Part shown: piece by piece, positions 1-8,632 of the stretch
How the letters are laid out: each line of letters begins with the position of its first letter
Position numbering within the stretch: the stretch's first letter is position 1
Assembly (NCBI GenBank): GCA_934565655.1
Contig: CAKTIE010000002.1
Span: forward strand, 96,749 to 160,748
Direction of reading: 5' to 3'
From: an uncultured Oscillospiraceae bacterium
GTDB lineage: Bacteria > Bacillota > Clostridia > Oscillospirales > Oscillospiraceae
Length of the DNA: 64,000 bases
Made by a program: the position numbers and the translations under genes
The notes under the pieces: generated by a model
What the model was told of the DNA's origin: nothing
Seen by the model: the letters and a program-made list of their open reading frames with translations, nothing else
The model's database searches: none

Positions 1-517
1 GATAGCCCAGCGAGCGCAGGTTTTCTCCCGCGCCGTGGCTGACGGTCCACACCTCGTCGCAGGCGGAGATGTTCTCCACCAGAAGCCTGATGGACGCCTC
101 CTGCAAAAGCTTACTGTGGATGGCGTTGGCGATGTCGATGTCGAACTTGGTGTGATAGGTAAACACCAGCGGCACATTCAGCTTCTGGCGCAGCATCCGG
201 GCCAGCACCATGGAGGTGACGGGGCAGTGACTGTGGATCAGGTCGATATGGCGGCCCTCCACCTGCTCCATCAGCTCCGGGGACAGGGGAAAGCCCGCCC
301 GGTAGCCCACCAGCTTCGTCATGTCGATGCTGGGATAGCGCAGCACCGGGAAGGGATAGACGCTGTCGTCGGCGTCGGGATAATAGGGCGTCACCACCGT
401 GGCGTCGCCATAGTCCCGCTGGATCACCGTAGCGTAATTGGTGACGGCGTTGGCCACGCCGTCGATCACCGGTGGGAAGGAATCGTTGATGAGACAAATA
501 CTGCGTTTTTCTGCCAT
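1..517 (-). CDS. Glycosyltransferase family 4, N-terminal part (runs off the window)
   Basis: The minus strand reads MAEKRSICLINDSFPPVIDG and continues with a typical GT-B fold N-terminal domain: a glycine-rich start after a short beta strand, then LIHSHCP and FTYHTKFD, which are motifs of diacylglycerol glucosyltransferases and related GT4 enzymes. Such enzymes transfer sugars to membrane lipids at the cytoplasmic face. Only about 172 residues are visible and the nucleotide-sugar-binding C-terminal half lies outside the window. The ATG at 517 follows GAAAGGAGCG. The gene is divergent from recG. The exact acceptor cannot be told from this half. Confidence 0.8.
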   Translation of the reverse strand, partial: MAEKRSICLINDSFPPVIDGVANAVTNYATVIQRDYGDATVVTPYYPDADDSVYPFPVLRYPSIDMTKLVGYRAGFPLSPELMEQVEGRHIDLIHSHCPVTSMVLARMLRQKLNVPLVFTYHTKFDIDIANAIHSKLLQEASIRLLVENISACDEVWTVSHGAGENLRSLGY

Positions 518-555
518 AAAAGCGCTCCTTTCCGATCATTGCTTCAGATGGGTCT

Positions 556-584
556 ATTATACCGTATCCGCTCCGGCGGCGCAA
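556..584 (-). promoter_or_regulatory. Promoter of the glycosyltransferase
   Basis: Minus-strand TTGCGC (579-584), 17-base spacer, TATAAT (556-561), reading toward the ATG at 517. Confidence 0.6.
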
Positions 585-608
585 CAGACAGGGTGTGTTT
601 CTTTTCGA

Positions 609-637
609 TTGTATTCCCCGGCGAAAACTGGTATAAT
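609..637 (+). promoter_or_regulatory. Promoter of recG
   Basis: TTGTAT (609-614), 17-base spacer, TATAAT (632-637), about 30 bases before the recG start. Together with the opposite promoter at 556-584 it forms a divergent promoter region. Confidence 0.7.
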
Positions 638-667
638 CAACAAAAAGCAGCGGAAGGAGGCGGAAGC

Positions 668-2722
668 ATGGCGGGACTCAACACCAGCGTGCAGTACATC
701 AGGGGCATCGGAGAAGCACGGGCCAAAGCGCTGGAAAAGCTGGGCATCACCACGCTGCGGGAGCTGATCGGCTTCTTTCCCCGGCGGTATGAGGACCGCA
801 GCGTCATCTATCCCATCGCGGAGCTTCCCGTGGGGGAGACGGCCTGCTGCCATGCCATGATCGCCGGTACGCCCACCAGCCACCGCATCACGGGCGGGCG
901 CACGGTGGTGAAGGTGCGGGCGGTGGACGATACCGGCGTGCTGGACGTGACGTTTTTCAATCAGGCCTACCGCCAGCAGAGCCTCCACGTTGGCGACAGC
1001 TTCGTATTCTGCGGCAAGGTGGAGGGCAACCTCCTGCGGCGGCAGATGATAAATCCCCTGATGGAGCCAGAGGGACAGCACCAGCTGACGGGCCGGATCA
1101 TGCCGGTGTATCCGCTGACCAAGGGCGTCAGCCAGCTGCTGCTGCAAAAGGCCATGCGGCAGGGGCTGGACGAGTGCCGGGAGCTGATGCCGGACGTGCT
1201 GCCGGATCAGGTGCGCATGACCCATCAGCTGTGTTATGTCAACTACGCTTACGAGAACATCCACTTTCCCGCCAGCTTTGAGGCGCTGGGGCAGGCCCAC
1301 CGGCGGCTGGTGTTCGAGGAGCTGTTCCTTGTGACCTGCGGGCTGCACCTGCTGCGCTCGCGGCGGGTGGATGTGGCGGGACCGGTGTGCCGCGCCGTGG
1401 ACATGCAGCCCTTCTATGACGCGCTGCCTTTCCCGCTGACGGGTGCCCAGAAAAAGGCCATTGGTGACGCGGTGGCGGACATGACGTCGGCACGGCCCAT
1501 GAACCGGCTGTGTCAGGGCGACGTGGGCAGCGGCAAGACCATGGTGGCCGCCGCCTGCGTATGGTTCGCCGCCCAATCGGGGTGGCAGTCGGCCCTGATG
1601 GCCCCCACGGAGATATTGGCCAGGCAGCACTACGAAAATCTGGCACCGCTGTTCGCCCGGTTCGGCATCCCCTGCGCATTGCTGACCGGCTCCACCAAGG
1701 CTAAGGAGCGGCGGGCCATTCTGGAGGGGCTCTCCGACGGCAGCATCGGCCTTTGCATCGGCACCCACGCCCTGCTGACGGAGGACGTGCAGTATCAAAA
1801 ACTGGGTCTTGTCATCACCGACGAGCAGCACCGCTTCGGCGTGGCCCAGCGGTCGGCGCTGGGGCAGAAGGCGGAGAATCCCCACATGCTGGTGCTGTCC
1901 GCCACCCCCATTCCCCGGACGCTGGCGCTGATCATTTACGGCGATCTGGATGTGTCCATCATCAACGAGTTGCCGCCGGGACGGCAGAGGGTGGATACCT
2001 TCGCCGTGGACGAGCGGTATCGGGCGCGGCTGAACGGCTTCATCCGCAAGCAGGTGGCCGAGGGGCATCAGGTGTTCATCGTGTGCCCGCTGGTAGGCGA
2101 CGGCGATGAGCTGCCTGATGAGCGGAAGGCCGTGACGGCCTATGCAAAGACTTTGCAGGAGGAGACCTTCCCCGATCTGCGGATCGCGGTGGTTCACGGC
2201 AAGATGAAGGCCAGGGAGAAGGAGGCCGTCATGGCGGCCTTTGCCGCCGGTGAGACGGACATTCTGGTATCCACCACGGTGGTGGAGGTGGGCGTGGACG
2301 TACCCAACGCCACGCTGATGGTGGTGGAGAACGCCGAGCGCTTCGGCCTGAGCCAGCTGCACCAGCTGCGGGGGCGGGTAGGCCGGGGTAAGGCGAAAAG
2401 CTACTGCGTACTGGTATCGCAGGGCGGCGGCGAGGAGACGAAGCGGCGGCTGAAGGCCCTGACGGACACCAACGACGGCTTCAAGATCGCGGAGGAGGAT
2501 CTGAAGCTCCGGGGCCCCGGCGATTTCTTCGGCCAGCGGCAGCACGGTCTGCCCATGCTGCAAATTGCTGATCTCAACTGCGACATGCTGCTGCTGGAGG
2601 AGGCACAGTCCGCCGCCCGCGCCCTGCTGGCGCAGGACGATCAGCTGACCGCCCCGGAGCACAGGAGGCTGCGGGAACGCATTGACGAGCTGTTCGAGAT
2701 GAATGCGGAGGGGCTGAATTAA
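668..2722 (+). CDS. recG: ATP-dependent DNA helicase RecG
   Basis: This is the branch-migration helicase that regresses stalled forks and processes recombination intermediates. The 684-residue protein has the usual length and order: an N-terminal wedge/OB domain (about 1-240), then superfamily 2 helicase lobes with Walker A GDVGSGKT (near residue 285), the DEQH box in DEQHRFG, SATPIPRTLAL, and the C-terminal motif QLRGRVGRG. The ATG at 668 sits 7 bases after AAGGAGG. The open frame extends upstream to about position 35, but that part is antisense to the glycosyltransferase and has no family similarity, so it is excluded. Confidence 0.97.
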   Translation: MAGLNTSVQYIRGIGEARAKALEKLGITTLRELIGFFPRRYEDRSVIYPIAELPVGETACCHAMIAGTPTSHRITGGRTVVKVRAVDDTGVLDVTFFNQAYRQQSLHVGDSFVFCGKVEGNLLRRQMINPLMEPEGQHQLTGRIMPVYPLTKGVSQLLLQKAMRQGLDECRELMPDVLPDQVRMTHQLCYVNYAYENIHFPASFEALGQAHRRLVFEELFLVTCGLHLLRSRRVDVAGPVCRAVDMQPFYDALPFPLTGAQKKAIGDAVADMTSARPMNRLCQGDVGSGKTMVAAACVWFAAQSGWQSALMAPTEILARQHYENLAPLFARFGIPCALLTGSTKAKERRAILEGLSDGSIGLCIGTHALLTEDVQYQKLGLVITDEQHRFGVAQRSALGQKAENPHMLVLSATPIPRTLALIIYGDLDVSIINELPPGRQRVDTFAVDERYRARLNGFIRKQVAEGHQVFIVCPLVGDGDELPDERKAVTAYAKTLQEETFPDLRIAVVHGKMKAREKEAVMAAFAAGETDILVSTTVVEVGVDVPNATLMVVENAERFGLSQLHQLRGRVGRGKAKSYCVLVSQGGGEETKRRLKALTDTNDGFKIAEEDLKLRGPGDFFGQRQHGLPMLQIADLNCDMLLLEEAQSAARALLAQDDQLTAPEHRRLRERIDELFEMNAEGLN

Positions 2723-2723
2723 A

Positions 2724-2894
2724 GCGCCCCGAAGGGCGCAGAGAAGAGATAAGAGAGAAGAGTGAAGAACTTCGGTGTGCCGCTTTGCGGCACAATTAAA
2801 ATCATGCCGCCTGCGGCGGCATACCACAGCTTTTCACTCTTCACTATTCACTTTTCACTTAAACCAACAGCGCCGTCCCATCGGGACGGCGCTG
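2724..2894. repeat. Hairpin cluster / palindromic intergenic repeat between convergent recG and nudC
   Basis: Several perfect stems follow one another: GCGCCC-CGAA-GGGCGC (2724-2739), GTGCCGC-TTT-GCGGCAC (2777-2793), ATGCCGCC-TGC-GGCGGCAT (2804-2822) and AGCGCCGTCCC-ATC-GGGACGGCGCT (2869-2893). AGAGTGAA (2759-2766) pairs with TTCACTCT (2833-2840), enclosing the middle two hairpins as in a MITE-like unit. No T-run follows, so it is not a textbook terminator, although it lies where two converging transcripts should stop. Confidence 0.6.
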
Positions 2895-2899
2895 TCGAT

Positions 2900-3718
2900 T
2901 TATTCCTTGCCCAGCCGGAACCGCTCGATCATCTCGGCGGTCAGGCTGATGTCGTTTTCCCGGCTGGGGATCTCCTCGCGGGAGAGCCACACACCCTCGC
3001 ACAACTCGTTGTGGTCGAGGGTAATGTTCGGGTCGCCGTCCAGCTCGCAGTAAAAGCCGGTCAGAAGGGTGTCGGTAAAGGCCCATGGCTGGTTCTTGTA
3101 GTACCGCAGATTCTTCACCTTCACGCCTACCTCCTCCATCACCTCCCGGTGGACGGTGTCCTCCAGCGTTTCACCGATCTCCACGAACCCGGCGATGAGG
3201 GCATAGCCCCGGAAGGGACGGTTGGCATAGCGGGTCAGCAGCAGCCTGTCCCCGTGGGTGACGGCCACGATCACGGCGGGGCAGATCTTGGGGTACTCGA
3301 TCTGGCCGCAGGCCGGGCAGACCATGGCCCGCTCGATGTCGCTGGGCTTCATCTTATGGCCGCAATGGCCGCAGAACTGCCGCGCGCCGTACCACCGGTG
3401 GAGCTGCACGGCGGTGATGGCGGCAAAGGCCGTCTCCATGGGCCGCACCGACCGGATGCCGCCCACGTCCACATATTCCGCGCCCTCCGGCACGGTGTCC
3501 GGCGTGCGGGCCAGATAGCAGTCCACCCCGTCCAGCGAGAACACATGAAGGGCGTCCTCCGTGGGGATGGCCGTTCCGAACCGGGGCAGGGCCCAGCCGT
3601 CGCCGTCCTTTTGCAGCAGTACCTTCCCCTTGCGCACGCACAGGGCAATGTCGTGGGCGTCGGGCTTGCCGATGACGTAAGTGCGGTCAAACCGGTGGGG
3701 CGCGATATCCTGTATCAT
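2900..3718 (-). CDS. nudC: NAD(+) diphosphatase, NUDIX family with zinc ribbon
   Basis: The enzyme hydrolyses NAD(H) to NMN(H) and AMP and can remove NAD caps from RNA. At 272 residues it shows an N-terminal domain, a four-cysteine zinc ribbon (CGHCGHK near residue 116, then CPACG), and the Nudix box: glycine in GFVEIGETLED, followed by REVMEEVGV. Downstream, NQPWAF matches the SQPWPFP-type motif that separates NudC from other Nudix enzymes. The ATG at 3718 follows GAAAGAGGGAAC. It is transcribed divergently from uvrC; the two -35 boxes lie 2 bases apart. Confidence 0.93.
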   Translation of the reverse strand: MIQDIAPHRFDRTYVIGKPDAHDIALCVRKGKVLLQKDGDGWALPRFGTAIPTEDALHVFSLDGVDCYLARTPDTVPEGAEYVDVGGIRSVRPMETAFAAITAVQLHRWYGARQFCGHCGHKMKPSDIERAMVCPACGQIEYPKICPAVIVAVTHGDRLLLTRYANRPFRGYALIAGFVEIGETLEDTVHREVMEEVGVKVKNLRYYKNQPWAFTDTLLTGFYCELDGDPNITLDHNELCEGVWLSREEIPSRENDISLTAEMIERFRLGKE

Positions 3719-3751
3719 AAAAACGTTCCCTCTTTCGTTGCTTTTTCTCTG

Positions 3752-3811
3752 ATGATACCATGTTGCCGGAGAAAAAGCAACCTTGCGGCCCGGACGTCGG
3801 CGTGCTATACT
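3752..3811. promoter_or_regulatory. Divergent promoters of nudC (-) and uvrC (+)
   Basis: Minus: TTGCTT (3775-3780), 17 bases, TATCAT (3752-3757). Plus: TTGCGG (3783-3788), 17 bases, TATACT (3806-3811). The back-to-back -35 boxes imply that polymerase binding at one promoter should exclude the other. Confidence 0.7.
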
Positions 3812-3841
3812 GGGAGCACCATCGGAAAGGGGGTCTTTATC

Positions 3842-5674
3842 ATGACGAAACAGGAGCTGCTGCAGAAGGCGGACAGCCTGCCGCTGTCCCCCGGCGTGTA
3901 TATCATGATGGACAGGACGGGACTGGTCATCTATGTGGGCAAGGCGAAAAAGCTGAAAAACCGCGTCAGCCAGTACTTCCAGTCCGGCAGCGGCCACAAT
4001 GAAAAGACCCGGATGATGGTGTCGCAGGTGGATCACTTCGACACCATCATGGTGCGGACGGAGTTCGAGGCGCTGATTCTGGAGAACTCCCTCATCAAGC
4101 GGCACCAGCCCCGGTATAATATTCTGCTGAAAGATGACAAGGGCTATCCCTTCGTGCGGCTGAATGAAAAAGCGCCCTATCCCCGGTTCACGCTGGTGAA
4201 CAAGCCGGAGGAGGACGGCGCCCGGTACTTCGGACCCTTCGGCGGGCGGCATGAGACTAAGGCCGCCCTGCAGGCGGTGTGCGCCGCGCTGAAGCTGCCC
4301 ACCTGCAATCGCCAGTTCCCGCGGGATATCGGCAAGGAGCGGCCGTGCCTGAACCACCACATCGGCCGGTGCGACGGCTTCTGCTCTCCCGACGGCCCCG
4401 GCCAGGCGGAGTATCAGGCCCGGATGGCCCAGGCGGCGGAGCTGCTGGGCGGCAAGCTGCGGCAGGTGACGGCCAGCCTCCGGCAGGAGATGGAGCAGGC
4501 GGCGGAGAATCTGGAGTTTGAAAAGGCCGCCGCCCTCCGGGACCGGATGCAGGCTTTGCAGGTGCTGGGTAAGCAGCAGCAGGTCATCGCCGGGGTGTGC
4601 GCCGACACGGACGTGTGGGGTGTATACATTGGGCCGGTGCGATGCGGCGCGGCAGTGCTGCACATTGAAAACGGCGACCTGCTGGGCCGCCAGATCGAGA
4701 TTTTCCCTACCGCTGCCGATCAGGCGGAGAGCGAGGTGCTGTCCGCCGTGCTGAGCCAGTACTATCTGGACAAGGCGGTGCTGCCCCGTGAGATATTGCT
4801 GCCGTGCCTGTTCGACGGCAGCGACACCTTTGCCGCCCTGCTGACGGGGCAGGCGGGCCACAAGGTGACGGTCAAGGCGCCCCAGCGGGGCGAGCGCTCC
4901 CAGCTGGTGGACATGGCGGCCCAGAACGCCCGCGAGGAGGCCGAACGCATCACCACGGAGTCGGAGCGGGTGGCCAGAGCGCTGACGGACTTGCAGACGC
5001 TGGCGCAGCTGCCCGCCGTACCCCGGCGGATGGAGAGCTACGACATCTCCAACTTGGGCAGCGACGACATGGTGGCCTCCATGGTGGTGTTCGTGGACGG
5101 TAAGCCGCTGAAGCGGGACTACCGCAAATTTGCCATCAAGACGCTGACCGGCCCCGACGACTACGCCGCCATGCAGGAGGTGCTGGAGCGGCGGTTTGCC
5201 CACAAGGACGATGAGAAATTCCCGCCTCTGCCGGATCTGCTGCTGATCGACGGCGGCCTGGGCCACGCCCATGCGGCGCTGGCGGCGGAGCAGGCAGCGG
5301 GGGTATCCATCCCCATTCTGGGCATGGTGAAGGACGACCGCCACCGCACCCGCGCGCTGATCACCGTCGAGGGCAGCGAGCTGGGCATCCAGCAGTCGCC
5401 CCACATCTTCACCCTCATCGGACGAGTGCAGGAGGAGGTGCACCGGTTCGCCATCACCTTCCAGCGGCAGAAGCACAAAAAGCGCACCTACCGCAGCAAG
5501 CTGGACGGCATCCCCGGTGTGGGCGAGGCCCGGAAGCAGGCGCTGCTCAAGCGCTTCGGCACGGTGAAGGCCATCGAAAGCGCGTCGCCGGAGGATCTGC
5601 GAAAGGTGCTGCCCGCCCCGGCGGCGCTGGCGGTATATGAGCGGTTCCACCCGGCGGAAAATACCGGAAGCTGA
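3842..5674 (+). CDS. uvrC: Excinuclease ABC subunit C
   Basis: UvrC makes the two incisions in nucleotide excision repair in complex with UvrB. The 610-residue product starts MTKQELLQKADSLPLSPGVY and carries the GIY-YIG nuclease (GVYIMMD...VIYVGKAKKLKNRV, residues about 18-45), the UvrB-binding UVR motif (ENLEFEKAAALRDRM, near 220), the RNase H-like endonuclease domain (ESYDISNLGSDDMVASM; LLLIDGG) and a C-terminal helix-hairpin-helix (GIPGVGEARKQALLKRFG). The start follows GGAAAGGGGGT. A strong hairpin terminator follows. Confidence 0.97.
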   Translation: MTKQELLQKADSLPLSPGVYIMMDRTGLVIYVGKAKKLKNRVSQYFQSGSGHNEKTRMMVSQVDHFDTIMVRTEFEALILENSLIKRHQPRYNILLKDDKGYPFVRLNEKAPYPRFTLVNKPEEDGARYFGPFGGRHETKAALQAVCAALKLPTCNRQFPRDIGKERPCLNHHIGRCDGFCSPDGPGQAEYQARMAQAAELLGGKLRQVTASLRQEMEQAAENLEFEKAAALRDRMQALQVLGKQQQVIAGVCADTDVWGVYIGPVRCGAAVLHIENGDLLGRQIEIFPTAADQAESEVLSAVLSQYYLDKAVLPREILLPCLFDGSDTFAALLTGQAGHKVTVKAPQRGERSQLVDMAAQNAREEAERITTESERVARALTDLQTLAQLPAVPRRMESYDISNLGSDDMVASMVVFVDGKPLKRDYRKFAIKTLTGPDDYAAMQEVLERRFAHKDDEKFPPLPDLLLIDGGLGHAHAALAAEQAAGVSIPILGMVKDDRHRTRALITVEGSELGIQQSPHIFTLIGRVQEEVHRFAITFQRQKHKKRTYRSKLDGIPGVGEARKQALLKRFGTVKAIESASPEDLRKVLPAPAALAVYERFHPAENTGS

Positions 5675-5683
5675 CAGAAACAA

Positions 5684-5716
5684 AAAACCGGCCTGCATTC
5701 GCAGGCCGGTTTTCTG
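5684..5716. terminator. Bidirectional terminator of uvrC and the small surface protein gene
   Basis: AAAACCGGCCTGC (5684-5696) pairs perfectly with 5701-5713 around an ATTC loop, with A and T runs on either side. It sits between two convergent genes. Confidence 0.85.
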
Positions 5717-5723
5717 CCGTTTG

Positions 5724-5909
5724 TTACTTTTTCTTCTTGTTCATCATGACCAGCACCACCACGATGGCGACAACGGCCACAGCGGCCAGACCGATCAGCA
5801 GGGGGATATTGCTGGTATCACCGGTCGCTGCCGGGGTAATGGCCCACACGGGAACCATCAGCGCCGCACACAGAGCGGCACTCAGCACCACGGAAACAAA
5901 ATGCTTCAT
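5724..5909 (-). CDS. Small secreted membrane-anchored protein of 61 residues
   Basis: The protein is a signal peptide (MKHFVSVVLSAALCAALMV...WA), a very short exposed stretch (ITPAATGDTSNIPLL), a hydrophobic segment of about 22 residues and a positive tail MNKKKK. The TGDTSNI plus membrane segment plus lysine tail resembles the C-terminal sorting signal of clostridial surface proteins, but here it has almost no mature domain. The ATG at 5909 follows GAGGAGAATTT. It lies just downstream of the M23 peptidase gene in the same direction. Function unknown. Confidence 0.75.
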   Translation of the reverse strand: MKHFVSVVLSAALCAALMVPVWAITPAATGDTSNIPLLIGLAAVAVVAIVVVLVMMNKKKK

Positions 5910-5942
5910 GAAATTCTCCTCTTTTCCTAGATTTTTCTTTTT

Positions 5943-7679
5943 TTACAGATAGTTCAACGGATTCACGAAGGTACCGTTGATCAGGATACCGAAATGGCAG
6001 TGGTTGCCGCTAGACACGCCGGTAGAGCCCATGCGGGCGATCTGCTGACCCTTATAGACATGCTCACCCGTTGAAACGATCAACGAACTGTTATGACCGT
6101 AATAGGTCTGATAGCCGTTGCCATGGTCGATGATGACCAGATAGCCATAGCCGCTCCGCCAGCCGGAATAAGTCACGGTGCCGCCGTCGGCAGCGTAGAT
6201 AGCCGTGCCGTAGCTATTGGCAATATCCAGCCCCTGGTGATAGGTGCTGGCGCCAGCAATGCCAGTGTTGCGGCGTCCAAAGTAGGAGGTGATAGTGCCA
6301 TTACAGGGCCAGCGGAAGCTTCCAGTGGGGAACCAGGTGGGACGGGGGATGGTGCCCCGTGCCTGGGTCTCGGTGACCGGCTCGCTGAGGGTGACGGAGG
6401 CCACCACCTGACGGTCGGTCTCCTCGCCGTTGATGTAGGTGACGTTGGCGATCACGTCCGCCTTGCCGTATTCACCGGCGGACAACACCTTATAGTCGCC
6501 CTGATACATGGAGTCGTCATCCTGATACTCGATCTGATAGGGGACATCCTGCACATAATTCTGCCGCTCCACGTTCACAACGGTCAGATAGGGGACGGCG
6601 TTGGAGATGGTCAGCACATCGCCCACCCGCAGCAGCTTGGGATCGTAGCCGGGGTTGGCGTCCAGCAGATCATCCACGGACATGCCGTACAGCTCGGCAA
6701 TGTAATAATAGCTGTCGCCGGCCTCCACGGTGTAGGTGACCTCGCCGGCCTTGGTGGCGTTGAGGATCTCGGCAATGTTGCCCAGATTCATCACCAGAGA
6801 GGCGTCCACATACTCCTGGCGGATCTCCACATCCTCCACGAAATAGGAGTCCACGGTGCTGGCGGTGACATAGCCCTTTTTCAGCTGATCCAGCATCTCG
6901 TCCAGCGCGTTGGGGAAGGTGGTGGCCGCCACCGGCTCGCCGTCGATATACAGCACATAGGCGTACTCCACCATGCCCAGCTCGTCGGTCAGGTTGTCGG
7001 TAAATTCCTCACGGCTTTCCACCGTCTGGCGGGAGACCACGCCCACGGAGGTGTCCAGCTTGGCGGTGTCCACGGTGTAATCCGCGTCGCCCAGCGTCTC
7101 GCGGGTGATGTCCTGCAGATCGTTGATCACGGCGCTGACGGTATGGATGCCGGACACGGTGCCCAGCTCCTTGCCGTCATACACGGCAGTGGTGCCGATG
7201 GTATACAGGGACAGGAGGGCGCACACCGCCACCACCACCAGCGCGCCGCTGAGGAAGGCCACCGGGTGCAGCTTGATCTTGTCCACCTGCTTTTGGAAGG
7301 TATGGGCCGCGTCGATGCGCTTGCGCCGCCGCAGGGAGAACCGCTCCCGCAGGGCGGAGGTCAGCCGCGGCACGCTGCCGGCGGCATACAGGAAGAATTG
7401 GGCGATGCCGTAATCCGACTCCGGGAATTTCCGGTGACGGCTGGCGTTGGCCTGATGGCGCATGTCACGGCGCAGGGAGGTCATGAAGCTGCGGCAGCGC
7501 TGCCGCAGCCGGTCGAACCATCCGGAGATGTCCGCCCGCTGCCGGTGGCCGTGTTCCTCCACCAGATAGAAGTGCCATTCTTTCAAATTGTCGATCCACA
7601 TGTTCCACAGCGCGGACAGGGACATATCCTTGGGGTCCGTGTCCTTCTGCGGCGTGGGGGTCGTTGGGGTCTGTTTCAT
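5943..7679 (-). CDS. M23 family metallopeptidase with LysM and G5 domains
   Basis: This is a likely cell-wall endopeptidase. The 578-residue protein has a cytoplasmic basic N-terminus, one transmembrane segment (about 130-155: VAFLSGALVVVAVCALLSLY), an exported region, a LysM repeat (YTVEAGDSYYYIAELYGMS, near 325-370), a G5 domain (near 380-440) and a C-terminal M23 domain. The zinc ligands are visible as HQGLDIAN and NHCHFGI. LysM and G5 are peptidoglycan-binding modules. The start ATG follows AGGTGAG. It has its own promoter (TTGACC, 17 bases, TATGAT at 7719-7747, minus). Confidence 0.92.
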   Translation of the reverse strand: MKQTPTTPTPQKDTDPKDMSLSALWNMWIDNLKEWHFYLVEEHGHRQRADISGWFDRLRQRCRSFMTSLRRDMRHQANASRHRKFPESDYGIAQFFLYAAGSVPRLTSALRERFSLRRRKRIDAAHTFQKQVDKIKLHPVAFLSGALVVVAVCALLSLYTIGTTAVYDGKELGTVSGIHTVSAVINDLQDITRETLGDADYTVDTAKLDTSVGVVSRQTVESREEFTDNLTDELGMVEYAYVLYIDGEPVAATTFPNALDEMLDQLKKGYVTASTVDSYFVEDVEIRQEYVDASLVMNLGNIAEILNATKAGEVTYTVEAGDSYYYIAELYGMSVDDLLDANPGYDPKLLRVGDVLTISNAVPYLTVVNVERQNYVQDVPYQIEYQDDDSMYQGDYKVLSAGEYGKADVIANVTYINGEETDRQVVASVTLSEPVTETQARGTIPRPTWFPTGSFRWPCNGTITSYFGRRNTGIAGASTYHQGLDIANSYGTAIYAADGGTVTYSGWRSGYGYLVIIDHGNGYQTYYGHNSSLIVSTGEHVYKGQQIARMGSTGVSSGNHCHFGILINGTFVNPLNYL

Positions 7680-7718
7680 GGGATACTCACCTATAATTCA
7701 AAGATTTATCCACAGGCT

Positions 7719-7747
7719 ATCATACCCCCTTCCGCTCCGGGGGTCAA
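7719..7747 (-). promoter_or_regulatory. Promoter of the M23 peptidase gene
   Basis: Minus-strand TTGACC (7742-7747), 17-base spacer, TATGAT (7719-7724). Confidence 0.65.
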
Positions 7748-7781
7748 GTAAACATTATGTAAACGATAGCCCAGGAGCCGC

Positions 7782-8627
7782 TCAATAGCGGGCGTCCAGC
7801 TCACGGATCAGGGCGGCAACAGCGCCCTTCCGGGCATCCGGCAGGATATGTACGCCGGGCACCCGGCGAACGGACTCGATGGCATTTTCCGGAGCAAAGG
7901 GGATGGCGGAAGCCATCAGCATGCCGATGTCGTTGGCATGGTCGCCCACGCAGTAGAGGTTCCGGGGCGCGATGTGCAGCATGTCCGCCAGACGGCGCAC
8001 CATGTCGCCCTTGCAGGCGCCCCTGGCGGTCAGCTCCAGCAGATAGGAGCTGCTGGAGACGATCTCATACTGAGAGGCCCAGGGCTGGGTGCTGACATAG
8101 CGGTACAGCGCGTCCATCTTCTCCGGCACGATCTCAAACAGGGCCTTGCTGATGGGCGAGGGCGCCTGATCCACGGAGTCCAGCAGCGTGGTGGGCTCGT
8201 GGGTCAGATGGAGGTGGGCCTCGGTCAACTCGTTGGCGTGGACGGCGAAAATGGCGTTGTCGTCATGGTACAGCTCCACCGCCGCCTCCGGCCACGCATC
8301 CAGCACCTGGGTGATATGGGGCCGCACCGTATCCGGCAGGAACGCCGTACAGAGATACTCGTTGGTCCGGAAATCGTAGATGGCCGCGCCGTTGAACAGG
8401 ATGGTGGGCCCGTTCATGGGCAGGCCCTGCCGCACCCCGTTGAAGGAGGGCAGCGCACGGCCCGTGGCAATGGAGAAGATGCCGCCCTCGGCCATGAAAT
8501 ACTCGATGGCTTCCCGGTTTTCCGGCAGCAGCTCCGGCATGGGCCCCAGCCCCTTCAGGGCATCCTCGGTAAAAACCAGTGTGTTGTCAAAATCGCTGGC
8601 GATCAATACGCCTGTAAACTTTCCCAT
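7782..8627 (-). CDS. HAD-superfamily (Cof-type) phosphatase
   Basis: 281 residues. Motif I is SDFDNTLVF with the nucleophilic and acid aspartates; motif II is SIATGRAL; the lysine is in GACKGDMV; motif IV is VGDHANDIGML. The long cap between motifs II and III makes it a type IIB HAD, a class that dephosphorylates sugar phosphates, FMN or PLP. The substrate cannot be predicted. The start lies 5 bases after the ricT stop, with GAGG in the ricT end as ribosome site, so it belongs to the holB-ricT operon. Confidence 0.85.
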   Translation of the reverse strand: MGKFTGVLIASDFDNTLVFTEDALKGLGPMPELLPENREAIEYFMAEGGIFSIATGRALPSFNGVRQGLPMNGPTILFNGAAIYDFRTNEYLCTAFLPDTVRPHITQVLDAWPEAAVELYHDDNAIFAVHANELTEAHLHLTHEPTTLLDSVDQAPSPISKALFEIVPEKMDALYRYVSTQPWASQYEIVSSSSYLLELTARGACKGDMVRRLADMLHIAPRNLYCVGDHANDIGMLMASAIPFAPENAIESVRRVPGVHILPDARKGAVAALIRELDARY

Positions 8628-8632
8628 GGCGC

